Part shown: piece after piece, positions 1-9,147 of the stretch
How the letters are laid out: each line of letters opens with the position of its first letter
Position numbering within the stretch: position 1 is the first letter of the stretch
The notes under the pieces: generated by a model
The model's database searches: none
Seen by the model: only the letters and a program-made list of their open reading frames with translations
What the model was told of the DNA's origin: nothing
Assembly: GCA_024103495.1 (NCBI GenBank)
Contig: JAGFIQ010000151.1
Span: forward strand, 1-32,061
Direction: 5' to 3'
DNA: 32,061 nt
Source of the DNA: Aridibacter famidurans
GTDB lineage: Bacteria > Acidobacteriota > Blastocatellia > Pyrinomonadales > Pyrinomonadaceae
Made by a program: the position numbers and the translations under genes

Positions 1-124
1 CGCCGCGCGGATGCGCGGAGGAGATGCGGGCGGGGACGCCCGCGGTCCAACGAGGTACCGCGAACTTCAGTTTGCGCCGCGCGGATGCGCGGAGGAGATG
101 CGGGCGGGGACGCCCGCGGTCCAA
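1..124. repeat. Two direct copies of a REP-like double-hairpin unit
   Basis: A 50-nt unit occurs at 1-50 and again, essentially identical, at 75-124, separated by 24 nt. Each unit contains two perfect stem-loops: CCGCGC-GGAT-GCGCGG and GCGGGCG-GGGA-CGCCCGC. This is the architecture of REP/BIME-type intergenic repeats. The first copy touches the window edge, so the array may continue to the left. It lies downstream of the minus-strand lipoprotein gene ending at 156. Confidence 0.8.
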
Positions 125-155
125 GCGCTCGCGGTTCAACGTCAAATCCCAACGA

Positions 156-965
156 TCACTCCTCGTAGGTTCGTTCCTCGACCAGTGTCAGCTTGTAAGG
201 CAGGTATCGACTGCCGATCCCCCGTGCAATCTCTTCCGCCTCACCTTTCTCCATCGTCGCGTTGATGACACCGGTGTCGGAAATCTCTTCCTGGACATAA
301 GCGATACTCAGGATCTTGCCGTTGTACACTGAAGCAATATAGTTGCCGATGTTCGCCTTTGACCATTTGCTCATCAGTTCGCCGCCTTCCGCATTGAGCG
401 AGAAGTTGATCGAATAGCCGTTTCCGTCCTGGTTGGCAACGGCGTCAGCTGTTCTCACATGTTTGCCGGTCAGTATCGGAGTCGTCCCAAGTACACAGTG
501 CCTCTCCCCGGTATAATCGAATTGCGAAAGGACCATCTGTCCTTCGCCAGCCTTTTCCCGGGCTTCCTCCGCCTTTGCCGTACAAGGGAGAGCAGGGTGC
601 TTTTCGGAGATCACTGGCAGCAATTCGAGTTTGGAGGTTTCGAGAAGGAATTTCCTCAGGGCCTGCAGATCCTGTTCCCCCCAAACATCGACAACGACAC
701 TGTCCTTTCCGCCGATCTTAAGGTGTCCCCTTGTGACCTCGCCCGGAACTCCAATGGCGTAGAGGCCGGAACTCAAAACGCTGACGACGTGCTCGATCGC
801 CGCATCCTTGTTTTCTGGCCCGGGATCGACCTCAATCACGAAGTACGTTCCCCCGGGATTCATCCATCTGGAAACAGAACTGCAGGAAGATGCAAGCGTG
901 GATAGGCACGCCATGACCAAGACCAAAGCGATCGTCCTGATCCGCTTCATCGGAGAAATCTGCAT
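156..965 (-). CDS. Lipoprotein with a SecD P1-like (SecDF head) domain
   Basis: Product of about 269 aa. The N-terminus (MQISPMKRIRTIALVLVM...) is a signal sequence with a run of hydrophobic residues ending in LASSC, so I infer a lipoprotein anchored at Cys28. The rest resembles the periplasmic P1/head region of SecD: an early ESPGPEN-like segment (EVDPGPENKD), the stretch NFSLNAEGGELMSKWSKANI, then YNGKILSIAYVQEEISDTG and a final LPYKLTLVEE. These match the SecD pattern (substrate-head domain, then YNGK and EE motifs), but the six SecD membrane helices are absent, so it is not a translocase subunit by itself. Start chosen at 965 because AAGGAGG lies 11 nt upstream; 950 (MKRIRT) is an alternative. 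Function unknown; the domain may act as a periplasmic protein-binding module. Confidence 0.75.
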   Translation of the reverse strand: MQISPMKRIRTIALVLVMACLSTLASSCSSVSRWMNPGGTYFVIEVDPGPENKDAAIEHVVSVLSSGLYAIGVPGEVTRGHLKIGGKDSVVVDVWGEQDLQALRKFLLETSKLELLPVISEKHPALPCTAKAEEAREKAGEGQMVLSQFDYTGERHCVLGTTPILTGKHVRTADAVANQDGNGYSINFSLNAEGGELMSKWSKANIGNYIASVYNGKILSIAYVQEEISDTGVINATMEKGEAEEIARGIGSRYLPYKLTLVEERTYEE

Positions 966-1040
966 ACCGTATACGACCTCCTTGTGCACTTCGGAGTCCC
1001 GAGCGTTCGCGCGGCGCAAACTGAAGTTCGCGTTACCTCG

Positions 1041-2156
1041 CTACTCCGGAAACGCGGACCTGTCGATCCCCGGGAGCAGTTTCAAAGCGTTCTTGTAATA
1101 GAACTTTTTCAGCACTTCATCAGGCAGGCCCAGCCCGTACATTTTCCAGAACGCGTGGCGGCGGCGGAAGTAATCGAAGTACTCATCGTTCGACTCGAAG
1201 ATCCTGAAGTACGTGTGGTATTCCTCCGGCGCGTACGTGTCCTTCCCGAAAAGCACACGGTCCTGGTACTTGATGAACCACTCCCGCGCGAACCTGGGCT
1301 GTCTTCCGAGTTCGGCGACGATCGCCGCCACTTCCGTATAGACGTTGGGATACTGGTCGAGGAGGGCGCCAAGGCTCGCAAGGTCGTTCGCCATCCAGCC
1401 GAAATGCGCCGAGATGAACTTCGTCCGAGGGTGCTTCGCGAAAAGATTGTGCTGTTCGCGCATCACCTGCTCCCAGGACGGGAACTTGTCCGCCGGGCGG
1501 GCGCGGTTCGGGAACTGCTTCAGCTCCAGCCAGCGTTCGTTGAAGCGATCGTGCGGGTCGAAGAACGATCGCGGTTCTCCGGTGTGGATCAACACGGGGA
1601 TCCCCAGATCGCCGGCCTTCGCGAACACCGGATCGAGCCTGGGATCGTCGGTCGGGATCCTGTTTCCCTTCCCGTCCTTCGCCGTCAGGCCCAGGTCCTT
1701 GAAGATCTTAAGTCCCTGCGCTCCGTTCCTCACATCCTCTTCCAGCTGTTTCGCCGTGCGTTCGCCGTAGCCCGGATCGTCGATCCCTTCGTAGCTGATG
1801 TTCGCGAACACGACGAACCGGTCGGGATACCTGCCCTTATAGTTCGCGACGATCTGCTTCAATGCCTCGCCGCTGCGGCCGCTCAGATTCACAAGCACGC
1901 GCATGTTCATCGCGTCCATCTCGGCGATCATCTTGTCGACGTCGCCGGACTGAGGCTCGCCGCGCCGGTGGTTGTGTATGTCGATAAAAGGAAATTTCGC
2001 CTTCGTGATAGTAGTGCCCGGAACGACGAGCGTCGACTTCGGCTCGTACTCCTCGAATGTCATCTCCTGAGCGGGCACGAACGGGCCGTTGAACAGTAGA
2101 AGCGCGGCGCACAAGGCCGCGGTGATCGATCTGTATGATCTGAATGAATAGTACAT
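1041..2156 (-). CDS. Secreted amidohydrolase (amidohydrolase-2 type TIM barrel)
   Basis: Product of about 371 aa. The start at 2156 gives a clear signal peptide (MYYSFRSYRSITAALCAALLLF, cleavage near VPAQ). The mature part has the metal-site series of the amidohydrolase superfamily: HNH at residues 61-63 (FIDIHNH), a Lys in LKIFKDLG that could be the bridging residue, His in PVLIHTGEP, His in FISAHFGW, and Asp in LFGKDTY. This order fits the PF04909 group (decarboxylase/hydrolase-like, usually one metal ion). The substrate cannot be told from sequence. The open frame extends upstream to 2384, but that part has no signal sequence and I exclude it. The ribosome-binding site is weak. The gene stands alone, with about 450 bp of non-coding DNA upstream before the divergent TonB receptor. 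Confidence 0.85.
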   Translation of the reverse strand: MYYSFRSYRSITAALCAALLLFNGPFVPAQEMTFEEYEPKSTLVVPGTTITKAKFPFIDIHNHRRGEPQSGDVDKMIAEMDAMNMRVLVNLSGRSGEALKQIVANYKGRYPDRFVVFANISYEGIDDPGYGERTAKQLEEDVRNGAQGLKIFKDLGLTAKDGKGNRIPTDDPRLDPVFAKAGDLGIPVLIHTGEPRSFFDPHDRFNERWLELKQFPNRARPADKFPSWEQVMREQHNLFAKHPRTKFISAHFGWMANDLASLGALLDQYPNVYTEVAAIVAELGRQPRFAREWFIKYQDRVLFGKDTYAPEEYHTYFRIFESNDEYFDYFRRRHAFWKMYGLGLPDEVLKKFYYKNALKLLPGIDRSAFPE

Positions 2157-2603
2157 GTTAGTGTCAGCTTGCCTCTCAGTAACTCGCACACAGCGAAGCG
2201 CCCGGAAAACATCGCTTATGAACGACCTTCCGTGAAACTCGAATCCCCTCGTAATCCCGGATTCCCCAAACGGGGAGCAGCCGGTTTCGGCAAGCGACAA
2301 ATATATCAGATTTCCGCACTGGCTCGACCGGGTGACGATCCGAATGAACTCCAAGTTTATCGAAGCCGCTGCGAAAATGCCCACGCGAATCCGCTGATCC
2401 TGATCGCCCTCAGCGGCCCGAATGACTGTCAGCCAGGGACCGGACCTGAGCCAAACGCAGCAATGCAGCGTCTTTCTGTGTCCTCAAATTTTCTTGCCCC
2501 CGATCGTTTGTTTCGCATAGAATCCTGCAAACCCGCCTCTCACACAGATTGATCGTCCGCATCCGGGCCGTCCTTTGTTCCGGATCGTTTAGGAACCCTG
2601 ATA
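2157..2603. other. Divergent intergenic region
   Basis: A 447-bp spacer between the divergent amidohydrolase and TonB-receptor genes. Apart from a possible promoter at 2494-2523 I see no gene, RNA structure or repeat in it. Confidence 0.6.
2494..2523 (+). promoter_or_regulatory. Possible sigma-70 promoter for the TonB receptor
   Basis: TTGCCC at 2494-2499 and TAGAAT at 2518-2523 are separated by 18 bp, a reasonable -35/-10 pair. This predicts a leader of about 70 nt before the start codon at 2604. Prediction by eye only. Confidence 0.35.
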
Positions 2604-5600
2604 ATGCTTCTCGACGAAGGTCACGGACTCCGCAACGGCTTCGGGGTATTCGTTCGTTCCGCGCGAAACTGTTCCTTTCTGCTTTTTATCGTACTGGCAG
2701 CTTTTTCAATTCAGGGACAGGGTCTCGCCGGCCTCTCCTTTATCGAGGGAACGGCTGAGGACGGATACGGAGATCCTGCCGCCGGAGCTGCTGTCGTCCT
2801 CAGAAGCCTTCGGACCGGGCTTGAAAGATCGGCCATCGCCGATACGAAAGGCCGTTTTATCTTCCAGGGGCTTTTTCCGGGAGGTTACGAACTCCACGCG
2901 GAATCGGGCGGCGATTCGTCCGAAAGACTGAAGGTTGCGACCAGGATCGGAGACGGCGTGGCGGTTCGGCTGGTGCTCGGATCGGGAGGAAACGGCGGAG
3001 CACGGTCTGTCGGACCGCTTCTGAACAGAGTGTTGACGGGAAGGGCAGGATCGTCCGCATTCGTTCCCGGTGACTGGATCGAGTATCTGCCGATCCTCGG
3101 CAGAGAGCCTGCGGACCTTTCGGTGATCGTGTCGGGCGTCGGCCTGGATACAAGCAGGGCGGTCGGATTTGCCCCCACTTCCGGCTTTCAACTCGGCGGA
3201 CAGAGACCGCGGTCGGTCCGGTTTGCCGCGGATCATTCCGACGGCAGGGACGAATTCACGGGAGACTTCCGCTCGACACTTAGCCGATCAGCGGTTGAAG
3301 AGGTGCTCGTCTCGACCTTCTCGCTGAATGGCGAAAATTTTGGATCCCTTGGCGGCTCCATTCGTGAGGCATCCCGAAAGGGTGGAAGGGAACTGTCGGG
3401 AAGCGCTTTCGGTTTCTTCACGGACAACGCGTTCTCGGCCGATCTTGCTTTCGCACCCGAGGGTTCTGCTTTCCGCCAGGTTCAGGTCGGAGGAAAGCTC
3501 GGCGGACGGCTTCGGGGTCAGCGCACCTTCTTCTTTGCGGCGTACGAGCGCGACCGCCACACCCGCACCGGCTCCCTTGTCGCCGAACCGTCCTTTGGCC
3601 TGGACCGATCCGTAACTCTCGGAGCTCCCACTTTGCCGTTCGCGCAACAATTCGAAGGACTGACCCTCGCCCAGATGGTGTTCGCGGAAACGCTTATCGA
3701 AACCGGTAACCCGGCATTGTTCGGAACCGCGCTGCGGTATCTCTATTTTGCTTCCAGCGGGACTTCGACTGCCCTGACCGGCTTCAATCCGCTGCGCAGC
3801 ATAGGCGATTTCTCGCCCGTGCCCTCCGGGGACGTGATCGGATCCAAATTCCTTCTTTCGGGCGCGGGCATACCGCTCGGCGCATTGGACAGTGAAGGAT
3901 TTCCGTTGGCGTATCGTACACTTGAAAACCTACCCGCCTCGTTTCCCGTGCGTGATTCCGCGGACTATCTGTCGTTTCGAATCGATCACGTTTTGGATGG
4001 CACGAACGACCTTGAACTTTCTTTCGGTGTCGCCCTTGCCGATCGATCAGGTGTGCAGGTTGAAACGTACAACCAGGCCGCGGGACAGAACGACTGGTCG
4101 CGGACCGGGACCCGGAAGATCGACGATCTGTCGATCGGCGGAGGCTGGATCTCCAGAAGTTCGAGATCCGCAGTCAATTTCCTGAACGCCGAGATCACCA
4201 ACCGCGGGGCCGGCTTCGGGTCCGGAACGGAAAACGCGACGGCATACAACATCCCGGGAGCGGCATTCTTCGGACCTGCCTATTTTTCACCTTTTGACAG
4301 GACAACAAGAACTCTCGGCGTTTCGGATTCATATACGCAGATCATCGGGCCGCATGTCATAGGCGCCGGTGCGGAACTGAAAAGGGTGGCGATCTCGGAC
4401 ATACGTGCGGCGCACAATCGTAACGGCTTGTTCGACTTCGGTCCTACACACGCGACCTTTCCCGAAAGTATCGATTTAGTATCGGGCGGGGCCTGCCCGG
4501 TGAATTCGGATCCGTCCGAGTGTATCCGGGTCCCCTTTTTCACTCCCGTGCAGGCGTTCGGACTTGGCTATCCTTCGCAGTTCAGCCAGGGATTCGGCGA
4601 CGCGCGGTCCCGGCTGGTCAATGTTCCGCTCGGTTTCTTTGTTCAGGATTCCTGGAGAGTGTCGCGGAACCTGACATTAAGCGCCGGGCTTAGATATGAC
4701 ATCGAGTTGACGCAACAGTTCGAAACAAGCCATTTCGCCGATCCTCTTTCAAAACTGGAACTGAACGCGGCTCAGATGGCGGAAGCGCTAAGTGCCCTCG
4801 GCGTGCGAAAGGGGATCCCGGTCGATCGCGACAACTTCGCACCGAGGCTGGGACTGGCATATGACCTTCGCGGCAATGGAGCGACCGTGATCAGGTTGTT
4901 TGGCGGGATCTTCTATGACAGCCCGGCACTTGCGATCTCCGCCATCTCGGATCTCGCGGACGGTGCGCAACTGATACAGGCGATCTACGGCCCGGGCGAT
5001 CTTTCTCCGCTGTCGTTCCTGAACGCGTCACAGATCTTTCAGGGCACGGTCTGCGACGGTTCTTCGGCGCCGGGAGAATTCTGTTCAGGCCTTCCGCAGG
5101 GGACCGTAACTCCGGGGGTATCTGCCGGTTCCGACTATATCCCCGGTCTTCAGCGATTCGGTTACGGGGCGTTTCCGGGCGTGGGGGAACATCTCCCGAT
5201 CATCAATCCTGTGGAAGAGAGCTTTGTTTACGGCTCGTCTATCCAGGGCGGCCTGTCCGTCGAACAACGGATCACCGATGGGCTGTTCGTGAGGATCACA
5301 TACAGGTTTGCGGGCTCTCACCACCTGCCGCACGCAGCGGAGCTGAATCCGCCGGATATCGGGAAGCAGATAGAGAATTACAGACGGTGCTTCGGCCGAT
5401 TGCCGGCCTCGGTCCGTCAGGTCGCTCAGCTTGATCCTTCGCAGTGCAATGCCCCCGGAGGCGTGTTCGTGAATGTCATCCCGGGGATCATCTCCGTCAA
5501 TTCCGCTACCGGCGAGGGCGTGATCTTGCCGAGTGCGGCGAACTTCTTCCGGCCGAATGCGCCGAACTATTTTCTTGTCAGTACCCTGACGAACGGAGCG

Positions 5601-6395
5601 ACGACTCCGGAGATGTTCGACGCGGCGCTCGCTTCGACCAACACACTTCGAACGCCGGGGATCATTTCGCCCTTCGGGTCCGTCATAGCGCAGGTGTCGA
5701 ACGGAAACTCGGACTACAACTCGATCAACCTCGACATACACCGCAGATTCACCGACATCGTTTCCTTTCGCGCGTCATATTCGTGGTCGCACGTGTTTGA
5801 CGACTCAACGGATTTTCCGGCGACGTTCATTGCTCAGGACCCGAACGACTTCCGGGTTGAGAGAGGCGATTCCTACATGGACCAGCGCCACCATTTTGTA
5901 TTCAGCGGAGTGTTTGCTTCGCCGGCGGGCTGGGCACGATCCGGATCCTTGTGGAAACGCCTCTTTTCCGGTTTGACTGTCGCACCGATAGTTCGGATCA
6001 GATCCGGGAAGCCATTCAACATCGTGACCGGGATCGATCGCAACGGAGACCTGTCGTATTACAATGACAGGCCGAACGGCACTTCGGACGGGACCCTTCT
6101 GATCCCGGAGCCGTTTACGACGGGCGCACTTGCCCGGAACAGGGGAGTGACCCATCACATAAAGGTAGCTGACGTGCAGATCTCCCGTTCTTTCAGTTTC
6201 GGCGAACGGTTCAGGCTGGAAGCGGTCGGCGAAGTATACAACCTGTTCAACCGGTTCAATGAGGCATCCGCTTCGCCTTATTTCGACGACGCGAACAGGG
6301 TCGGCGACCGCTCAGGAGGCAAAAGCTATTTCAGCCGCACGACAAACGCGCTTGACCCCAGGCTGATCAGGTTCGGGCTGCGATTCAGGTTCTGA
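2604..6395 (+). CDS. TonB-dependent receptor, Oar-like, with carboxypeptidase-regulatory-like domain
   Basis: Product of 1263 aa, in the size range of the acidobacterial Oar-like outer-membrane receptors. Residues about 24-42 (FLLFIVLAAF...) form the signal peptide core. Residues about 46-125 form a CarboxypepD_reg-like beta-sandwich (EDGYGDPAAGAAVVLRS ... TKGRFIFQGLFPGGYELHAE), followed by a plug-like region. A long series of barrel strands ends in LIRFGLRFRF with the terminal Phe needed for BAM insertion. Typical barrel phrases are visible: FVQDSWRVSRNLTLSAGLRYD, VIRLFGGIFYD, and SGKPFNIVTG near the end. No TonB box is obvious, which is common in this subgroup. Such receptors import large substrates (glycans, peptides, siderophores) using TonB-ExbBD energy; the ligand is unknown. 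It is monocistronic, AGGA precedes the ATG, and a hairpin follows at 6446. Confidence 0.88.
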   Translation: MLLDEGHGLRNGFGVFVRSARNCSFLLFIVLAAFSIQGQGLAGLSFIEGTAEDGYGDPAAGAAVVLRSLRTGLERSAIADTKGRFIFQGLFPGGYELHAESGGDSSERLKVATRIGDGVAVRLVLGSGGNGGARSVGPLLNRVLTGRAGSSAFVPGDWIEYLPILGREPADLSVIVSGVGLDTSRAVGFAPTSGFQLGGQRPRSVRFAADHSDGRDEFTGDFRSTLSRSAVEEVLVSTFSLNGENFGSLGGSIREASRKGGRELSGSAFGFFTDNAFSADLAFAPEGSAFRQVQVGGKLGGRLRGQRTFFFAAYERDRHTRTGSLVAEPSFGLDRSVTLGAPTLPFAQQFEGLTLAQMVFAETLIETGNPALFGTALRYLYFASSGTSTALTGFNPLRSIGDFSPVPSGDVIGSKFLLSGAGIPLGALDSEGFPLAYRTLENLPASFPVRDSADYLSFRIDHVLDGTNDLELSFGVALADRSGVQVETYNQAAGQNDWSRTGTRKIDDLSIGGGWISRSSRSAVNFLNAEITNRGAGFGSGTENATAYNIPGAAFFGPAYFSPFDRTTRTLGVSDSYTQIIGPHVIGAGAELKRVAISDIRAAHNRNGLFDFGPTHATFPESIDLVSGGACPVNSDPSECIRVPFFTPVQAFGLGYPSQFSQGFGDARSRLVNVPLGFFVQDSWRVSRNLTLSAGLRYDIELTQQFETSHFADPLSKLELNAAQMAEALSALGVRKGIPVDRDNFAPRLGLAYDLRGNGATVIRLFGGIFYDSPALAISAISDLADGAQLIQAIYGPGDLSPLSFLNASQIFQGTVCDGSSAPGEFCSGLPQGTVTPGVSAGSDYIPGLQRFGYGAFPGVGEHLPIINPVEESFVYGSSIQGGLSVEQRITDGLFVRITYRFAGSHHLPHAAELNPPDIGKQIENYRRCFGRLPASVRQVAQLDPSQCNAPGGVFVNVIPGIISVNSATGEGVILPSAANFFRPNAPNYFLVSTLTNGATTPEMFDAALASTNTLRTPGIISPFGSVIAQVSNGNSDYNSINLDIHRRFTDIVSFRASYSWSHVFDDSTDFPATFIAQDPNDFRVERGDSYMDQRHHFVFSGVFASPAGWARSGSLWKRLFSGLTVAPIVRIRSGKPFNIVTGIDRNGDLSYYNDRPNGTSDGTLLIPEPFTTGALARNRGVTHHIKVADVQISRSFSFGERFRLEAVGEVYNLFNRFNEASASPYFDDANRVGDRSGGKSYFSRTTNALDPRLIRFGLRFRF

Positions 6396-6445
6396 GCGAA
6401 ACCCGGACTTCGGGGCCTCGCCTTTTAAGATCCCCGGAAAGAAAC

Positions 6446-6474
6446 ACGGCCTGCGGATGACATCCGCAGGCCGT
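6446..6474 (-). terminator. Rho-independent terminator of the DUF305-LVIVD operon
   Basis: A nearly perfect palindrome with an 11-13 bp GC-rich stem (ACGGCCTGCGGA / TCCGCAGGCCGT). On the minus strand it is followed by GTTTCTTT, giving a terminator just past the stop codon at 6496. On the plus strand there is no T-tract, though the stem could still mark the 3' end of the TonB receptor transcript. Confidence 0.75.
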
Positions 6475-6495
6475 AACCCGTCGTTCTCGGATCTA

Positions 6496-8418
6496 CTACA
6501 TAACAGGATCGTTCAGCACAGCCGCAAGAGCCTTCATCCGTTCCGCGTCTACACCCGAACCGCCCGTGAGCGAAGAAGCAAGCGATTTCAGTTTCGTGCG
6601 ATCCGCCGAAGCCAGTTTCGAATTTTCAGCGCTCGAGACAGCGTCGCGAAGGGCCTTGACCTTTCCGGCGTCGAGCGCCTTCGATCTCTCCAGCTGATCG
6701 ATGTAGGCCTTTGCCACCACAAGCTTGTTCGGCCATACGATCTTCTCCTGGTTCTGAACATTGAACTCGTCGACCTGTACCGTCTTGGCGGCGGCGATCT
6801 CGTTCTGTGTCAGGTACCTGGTCGGCGTCAGCTCGAGAATATCGAGGCCGCGCGCGATCTCAGATCCGTAGATCCGCCCGTTATACCAATACGCAGACCA
6901 GTGACCGCCCATGATCACCATCTTCTCGTCGATCGGGCCGCGGTCGAAATAGGCGATCTCCATCGGATTCGAAGGGTCGGTGAAGTCCATCACGGAGATC
7001 CCGCCCTGGTACCAGGCCTGGACCTTTATGTCGCGCCCCGGGACCGGAACCAGCGAACCGTTGTGAGCGACGCAGTTTTCGCTGTCGCCCTGCGCCGCGG
7101 GCATCTTGTAGTAATCCACGAACTCCAGCTTCTTGCCGTTCAGGCGGAAAAGCGCGTTCGCTCCCCACGTGTTCGGATCGTTGGCCCTGCAGCGCGCTCC
7201 CATACCGCCGCCCCATTCGTCCGTGAACACGACCTTCGAGCCGTCGTTCGAGAACGAGGCCGAATGCCAGTACGCGTAGTTCGGATCATTCACCGCGTCG
7301 ATCCTCTTCGGATTCGCGGGATCGCTGATATCGAGCAAAAGGCCGTTTCCGGAACAAGCGCCCAGCGCGAGGCCTATTTCGGAGTACACGGTGATGTCGT
7401 GGCACTGGTCGGTCAGCGAGGCGGCAATAGTACCCTTCGCCGGATCGTCGGAATGCGTTCCGCCGCTGTCGAGACCCGCGATCTTGCCGGTCTCTTCATC
7501 CTTGAAGATCCTCGGGCTCGAAACGACCGCCGCGTTCTGCGGAGCCTTCACGGGCACCTTGATCACGTCGATGCTGAACAGCGCCGTGTTCGGATCCTGC
7601 TCCGGAGGTCCTCCGGAACAGCCCTCGAGCTCCTCCGCCTGGCGGACAAAAGACGTTCCCGATACATATATGTACACGTTCTCTTTGTCGTTCGGGTCGG
7701 TCACAAGCGTGTGCGTGTGCGAGCCGCGGCAGGTCTGAACGGCGCCGACCTGTTTGGGATTCCTTATGTCGCTGATGTCGAAGATGCGTACTCCGCGGAA
7801 CCTGTCTTTATTCGCCACGGGCATTCCGCCCTGGCCAAGGTCCGGCGGAAAGCCCTCGGTCCCGCAATCGAGCCGGCCGTTCGGCATTTCCACCGACATG
7901 AACATAAGGTTCTTGTAAACGGAAACGTCGCCTTGTCCGCCGGGGCAAAGCATCGTCGTGACCAGCTTCGCCTGCTCGGGATCCGAGATGTCGTAGATGC
8001 TCATCCCGTAGAAATTGCCCATGAACACGCGGTCCCCCTGGAACGCGAGGTCGGAATTCGCGAAAGCGAGCTGGGCGAACACAAGCCTGATCGCGGGAGG
8101 TATTTGCGAACCGTCGCCCGCACCGAGCTGTCCGAGGATCTGCTTGACCTTCGGATCGTCCGCATCGACGGTGCCGAGGTCGAACGCGGACGGCTTCTTC
8201 AGGAGCGCTACGTGCTTCATTCCCATCGATGCCTGTCCGGCGTCGTACAGTCCGGCCGGGAGTTTCGCCCTGGGATCTTCCTTGCTCGAGCCGGTCATCC
8301 CTTCAGGAAGCGGAGGAGCCTTTTCGAGCGCCTGGGCGAACGTGCCGGTCACAAAACAGGCAGACAGAAACAATAAGCCTGCGATCGATATGAGGTTTCT
8401 TTTGTTCGAGGGATTCAT
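6496..8418 (-). CDS. Secreted LVIVD-repeat (beta-propeller-like) protein
   Basis: Product of 640 aa with a signal peptide (MNPSNKRNLISIAGLLFLSACFVTGTFAQ). The body contains repeated LVIVD-type blades in which a strand ends in a YDISDP or similar phrase: GMSIYDISDPEQAKLV (about residue 155), VRIFDISDIRNPKQVG (about 230), GLLLDISDPANPKRID (about 365) and ISVMDFTDPSNPMEIAYFD (about 480), consistent with a propeller. His/Cys/Asp-rich loops are present (CRGSHTHTL, CSGGPPEQD, GGTHSDD), so metal binding is possible but unproven. The C-terminal ~100 residues are helical and outside the repeats. The gene begins 6 nt after the stop of the DUF305 gene, so the two are very likely co-transcribed. Homologues are usually labelled only as LVIVD repeat or hypothetical. 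Confidence 0.82.
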   Translation of the reverse strand: MNPSNKRNLISIAGLLFLSACFVTGTFAQALEKAPPLPEGMTGSSKEDPRAKLPAGLYDAGQASMGMKHVALLKKPSAFDLGTVDADDPKVKQILGQLGAGDGSQIPPAIRLVFAQLAFANSDLAFQGDRVFMGNFYGMSIYDISDPEQAKLVTTMLCPGGQGDVSVYKNLMFMSVEMPNGRLDCGTEGFPPDLGQGGMPVANKDRFRGVRIFDISDIRNPKQVGAVQTCRGSHTHTLVTDPNDKENVYIYVSGTSFVRQAEELEGCSGGPPEQDPNTALFSIDVIKVPVKAPQNAAVVSSPRIFKDEETGKIAGLDSGGTHSDDPAKGTIAASLTDQCHDITVYSEIGLALGACSGNGLLLDISDPANPKRIDAVNDPNYAYWHSASFSNDGSKVVFTDEWGGGMGARCRANDPNTWGANALFRLNGKKLEFVDYYKMPAAQGDSENCVAHNGSLVPVPGRDIKVQAWYQGGISVMDFTDPSNPMEIAYFDRGPIDEKMVIMGGHWSAYWYNGRIYGSEIARGLDILELTPTRYLTQNEIAAAKTVQVDEFNVQNQEKIVWPNKLVVAKAYIDQLERSKALDAGKVKALRDAVSSAENSKLASADRTKLKSLASSLTGGSGVDAERMKALAAVLNDPVM

Positions 8419-8424
8419 AATCTG

Positions 8425-9147
8425 TTAATCATTCTCCTTGGGAAGTTCCCCAAGCATTTTCTGCATAACTCTGATCTCCGCGCGCTGGCCGCTGTCGACG
8501 TCCGTCGCGAAATTGAACAGCTGTGCGTCCTGGCCTGCGCCCGCCGAGCCGAAGAGATCCCTGACCATTACGAGCGCGCCTATGTGGTGCTGGATCATCC
8601 CGGTAAGAAACAGCCTGTCGAATTCCGTGCCCTTCGCGGCCGCAAGCTCTTCCATCTGTTTCGGGGTCAGCATCCCGGGCATCTGGTGGTCGGACATGTC
8701 CATTTTCTTGTCCGGCATATGATGGCCCGCGTGGTCTTCGCCCTTCATATCCATCCCGCCCATCGACGACTTCTCGCCGCGGGATTCGAGCCATCGCTTC
8801 ATAAAGCCGATCTCTTCCGCCTGGGTGTGGCTGATACGCGCGCCCAAAAGAAGAAGCTCCTTGTTGTCCGTGCGGTCGGCCATCAAAGCGACCATCTCGA
8901 CCGCCTGCGCGTGATGGACGATCATCCCCTGCATGAACTCGACATCCTTCTTCGAGGACGGAGGAAGCACTCCGGTCGTGTCCGCGGAAAGCTTGCGTGT
9001 CTCCTGGCCCGGCGCGCCGGGCTGAACGACGACGGGTTCAACCTGCTGTGCACTGACAGACGCGGAAAGCGCCGCCGTCAGGACGGCCGCTGTCCCGATC
9101 CCGACGATGAATGTGATCGGGCGACTTCTGATGATCTTGTTTTTCAT
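8425..9147 (-). CDS. Exported DUF305 protein with a Met/His-rich insert
   Basis: Product of 240 aa. Residues 1-34 are a signal peptide (cleavage near VSAQ). The DUF305 fold is recognised by two matching helical motifs, MIVHHAQAVEM (HH at 78-79) and MIQHHIGALVMV (HH at 187-188), each followed by a helix with conserved acidic residues. Between them, residues about 129-160 form an insert very rich in Met, His and Asp (GGMDMKGEDHAGHHMPDKK continuing to MPGM), the kind of sequence that binds copper in periplasmic proteins. DUF305 is ferritin-like and is often found with metal-resistance genes; a metal role here is inference. The gene is first in a two-gene operon with the LVIVD protein. There is no clear Shine-Dalgarno sequence immediately before the ATG. 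Confidence 0.87.
   Translation of the reverse strand: MKNKIIRSRPITFIVGIGTAAVLTAALSASVSAQQVEPVVVQPGAPGQETRKLSADTTGVLPPSSKKDVEFMQGMIVHHAQAVEMVALMADRTDNKELLLLGARISHTQAEEIGFMKRWLESRGEKSSMGGMDMKGEDHAGHHMPDKKMDMSDHQMPGMLTPKQMEELAAAKGTEFDRLFLTGMIQHHIGALVMVRDLFGSAGAGQDAQLFNFATDVDSGQRAEIRVMQKMLGELPKEND

Noticed and set aside
984..2099. Long plus-strand open frame of 371 codons opposite the amidohydrolase
   Set aside because: It is the mirror frame of a clear minus-strand enzyme; its protein is rich in Arg, Val and Leu without motifs, as expected from antisense of high-GC genes.
6457..8376. Plus-strand open frame of 639 codons opposite the LVIVD gene
   Set aside because: Arg/Val/His-rich antisense translation without a start context; the minus frame has a signal peptide and LVIVD repeats.
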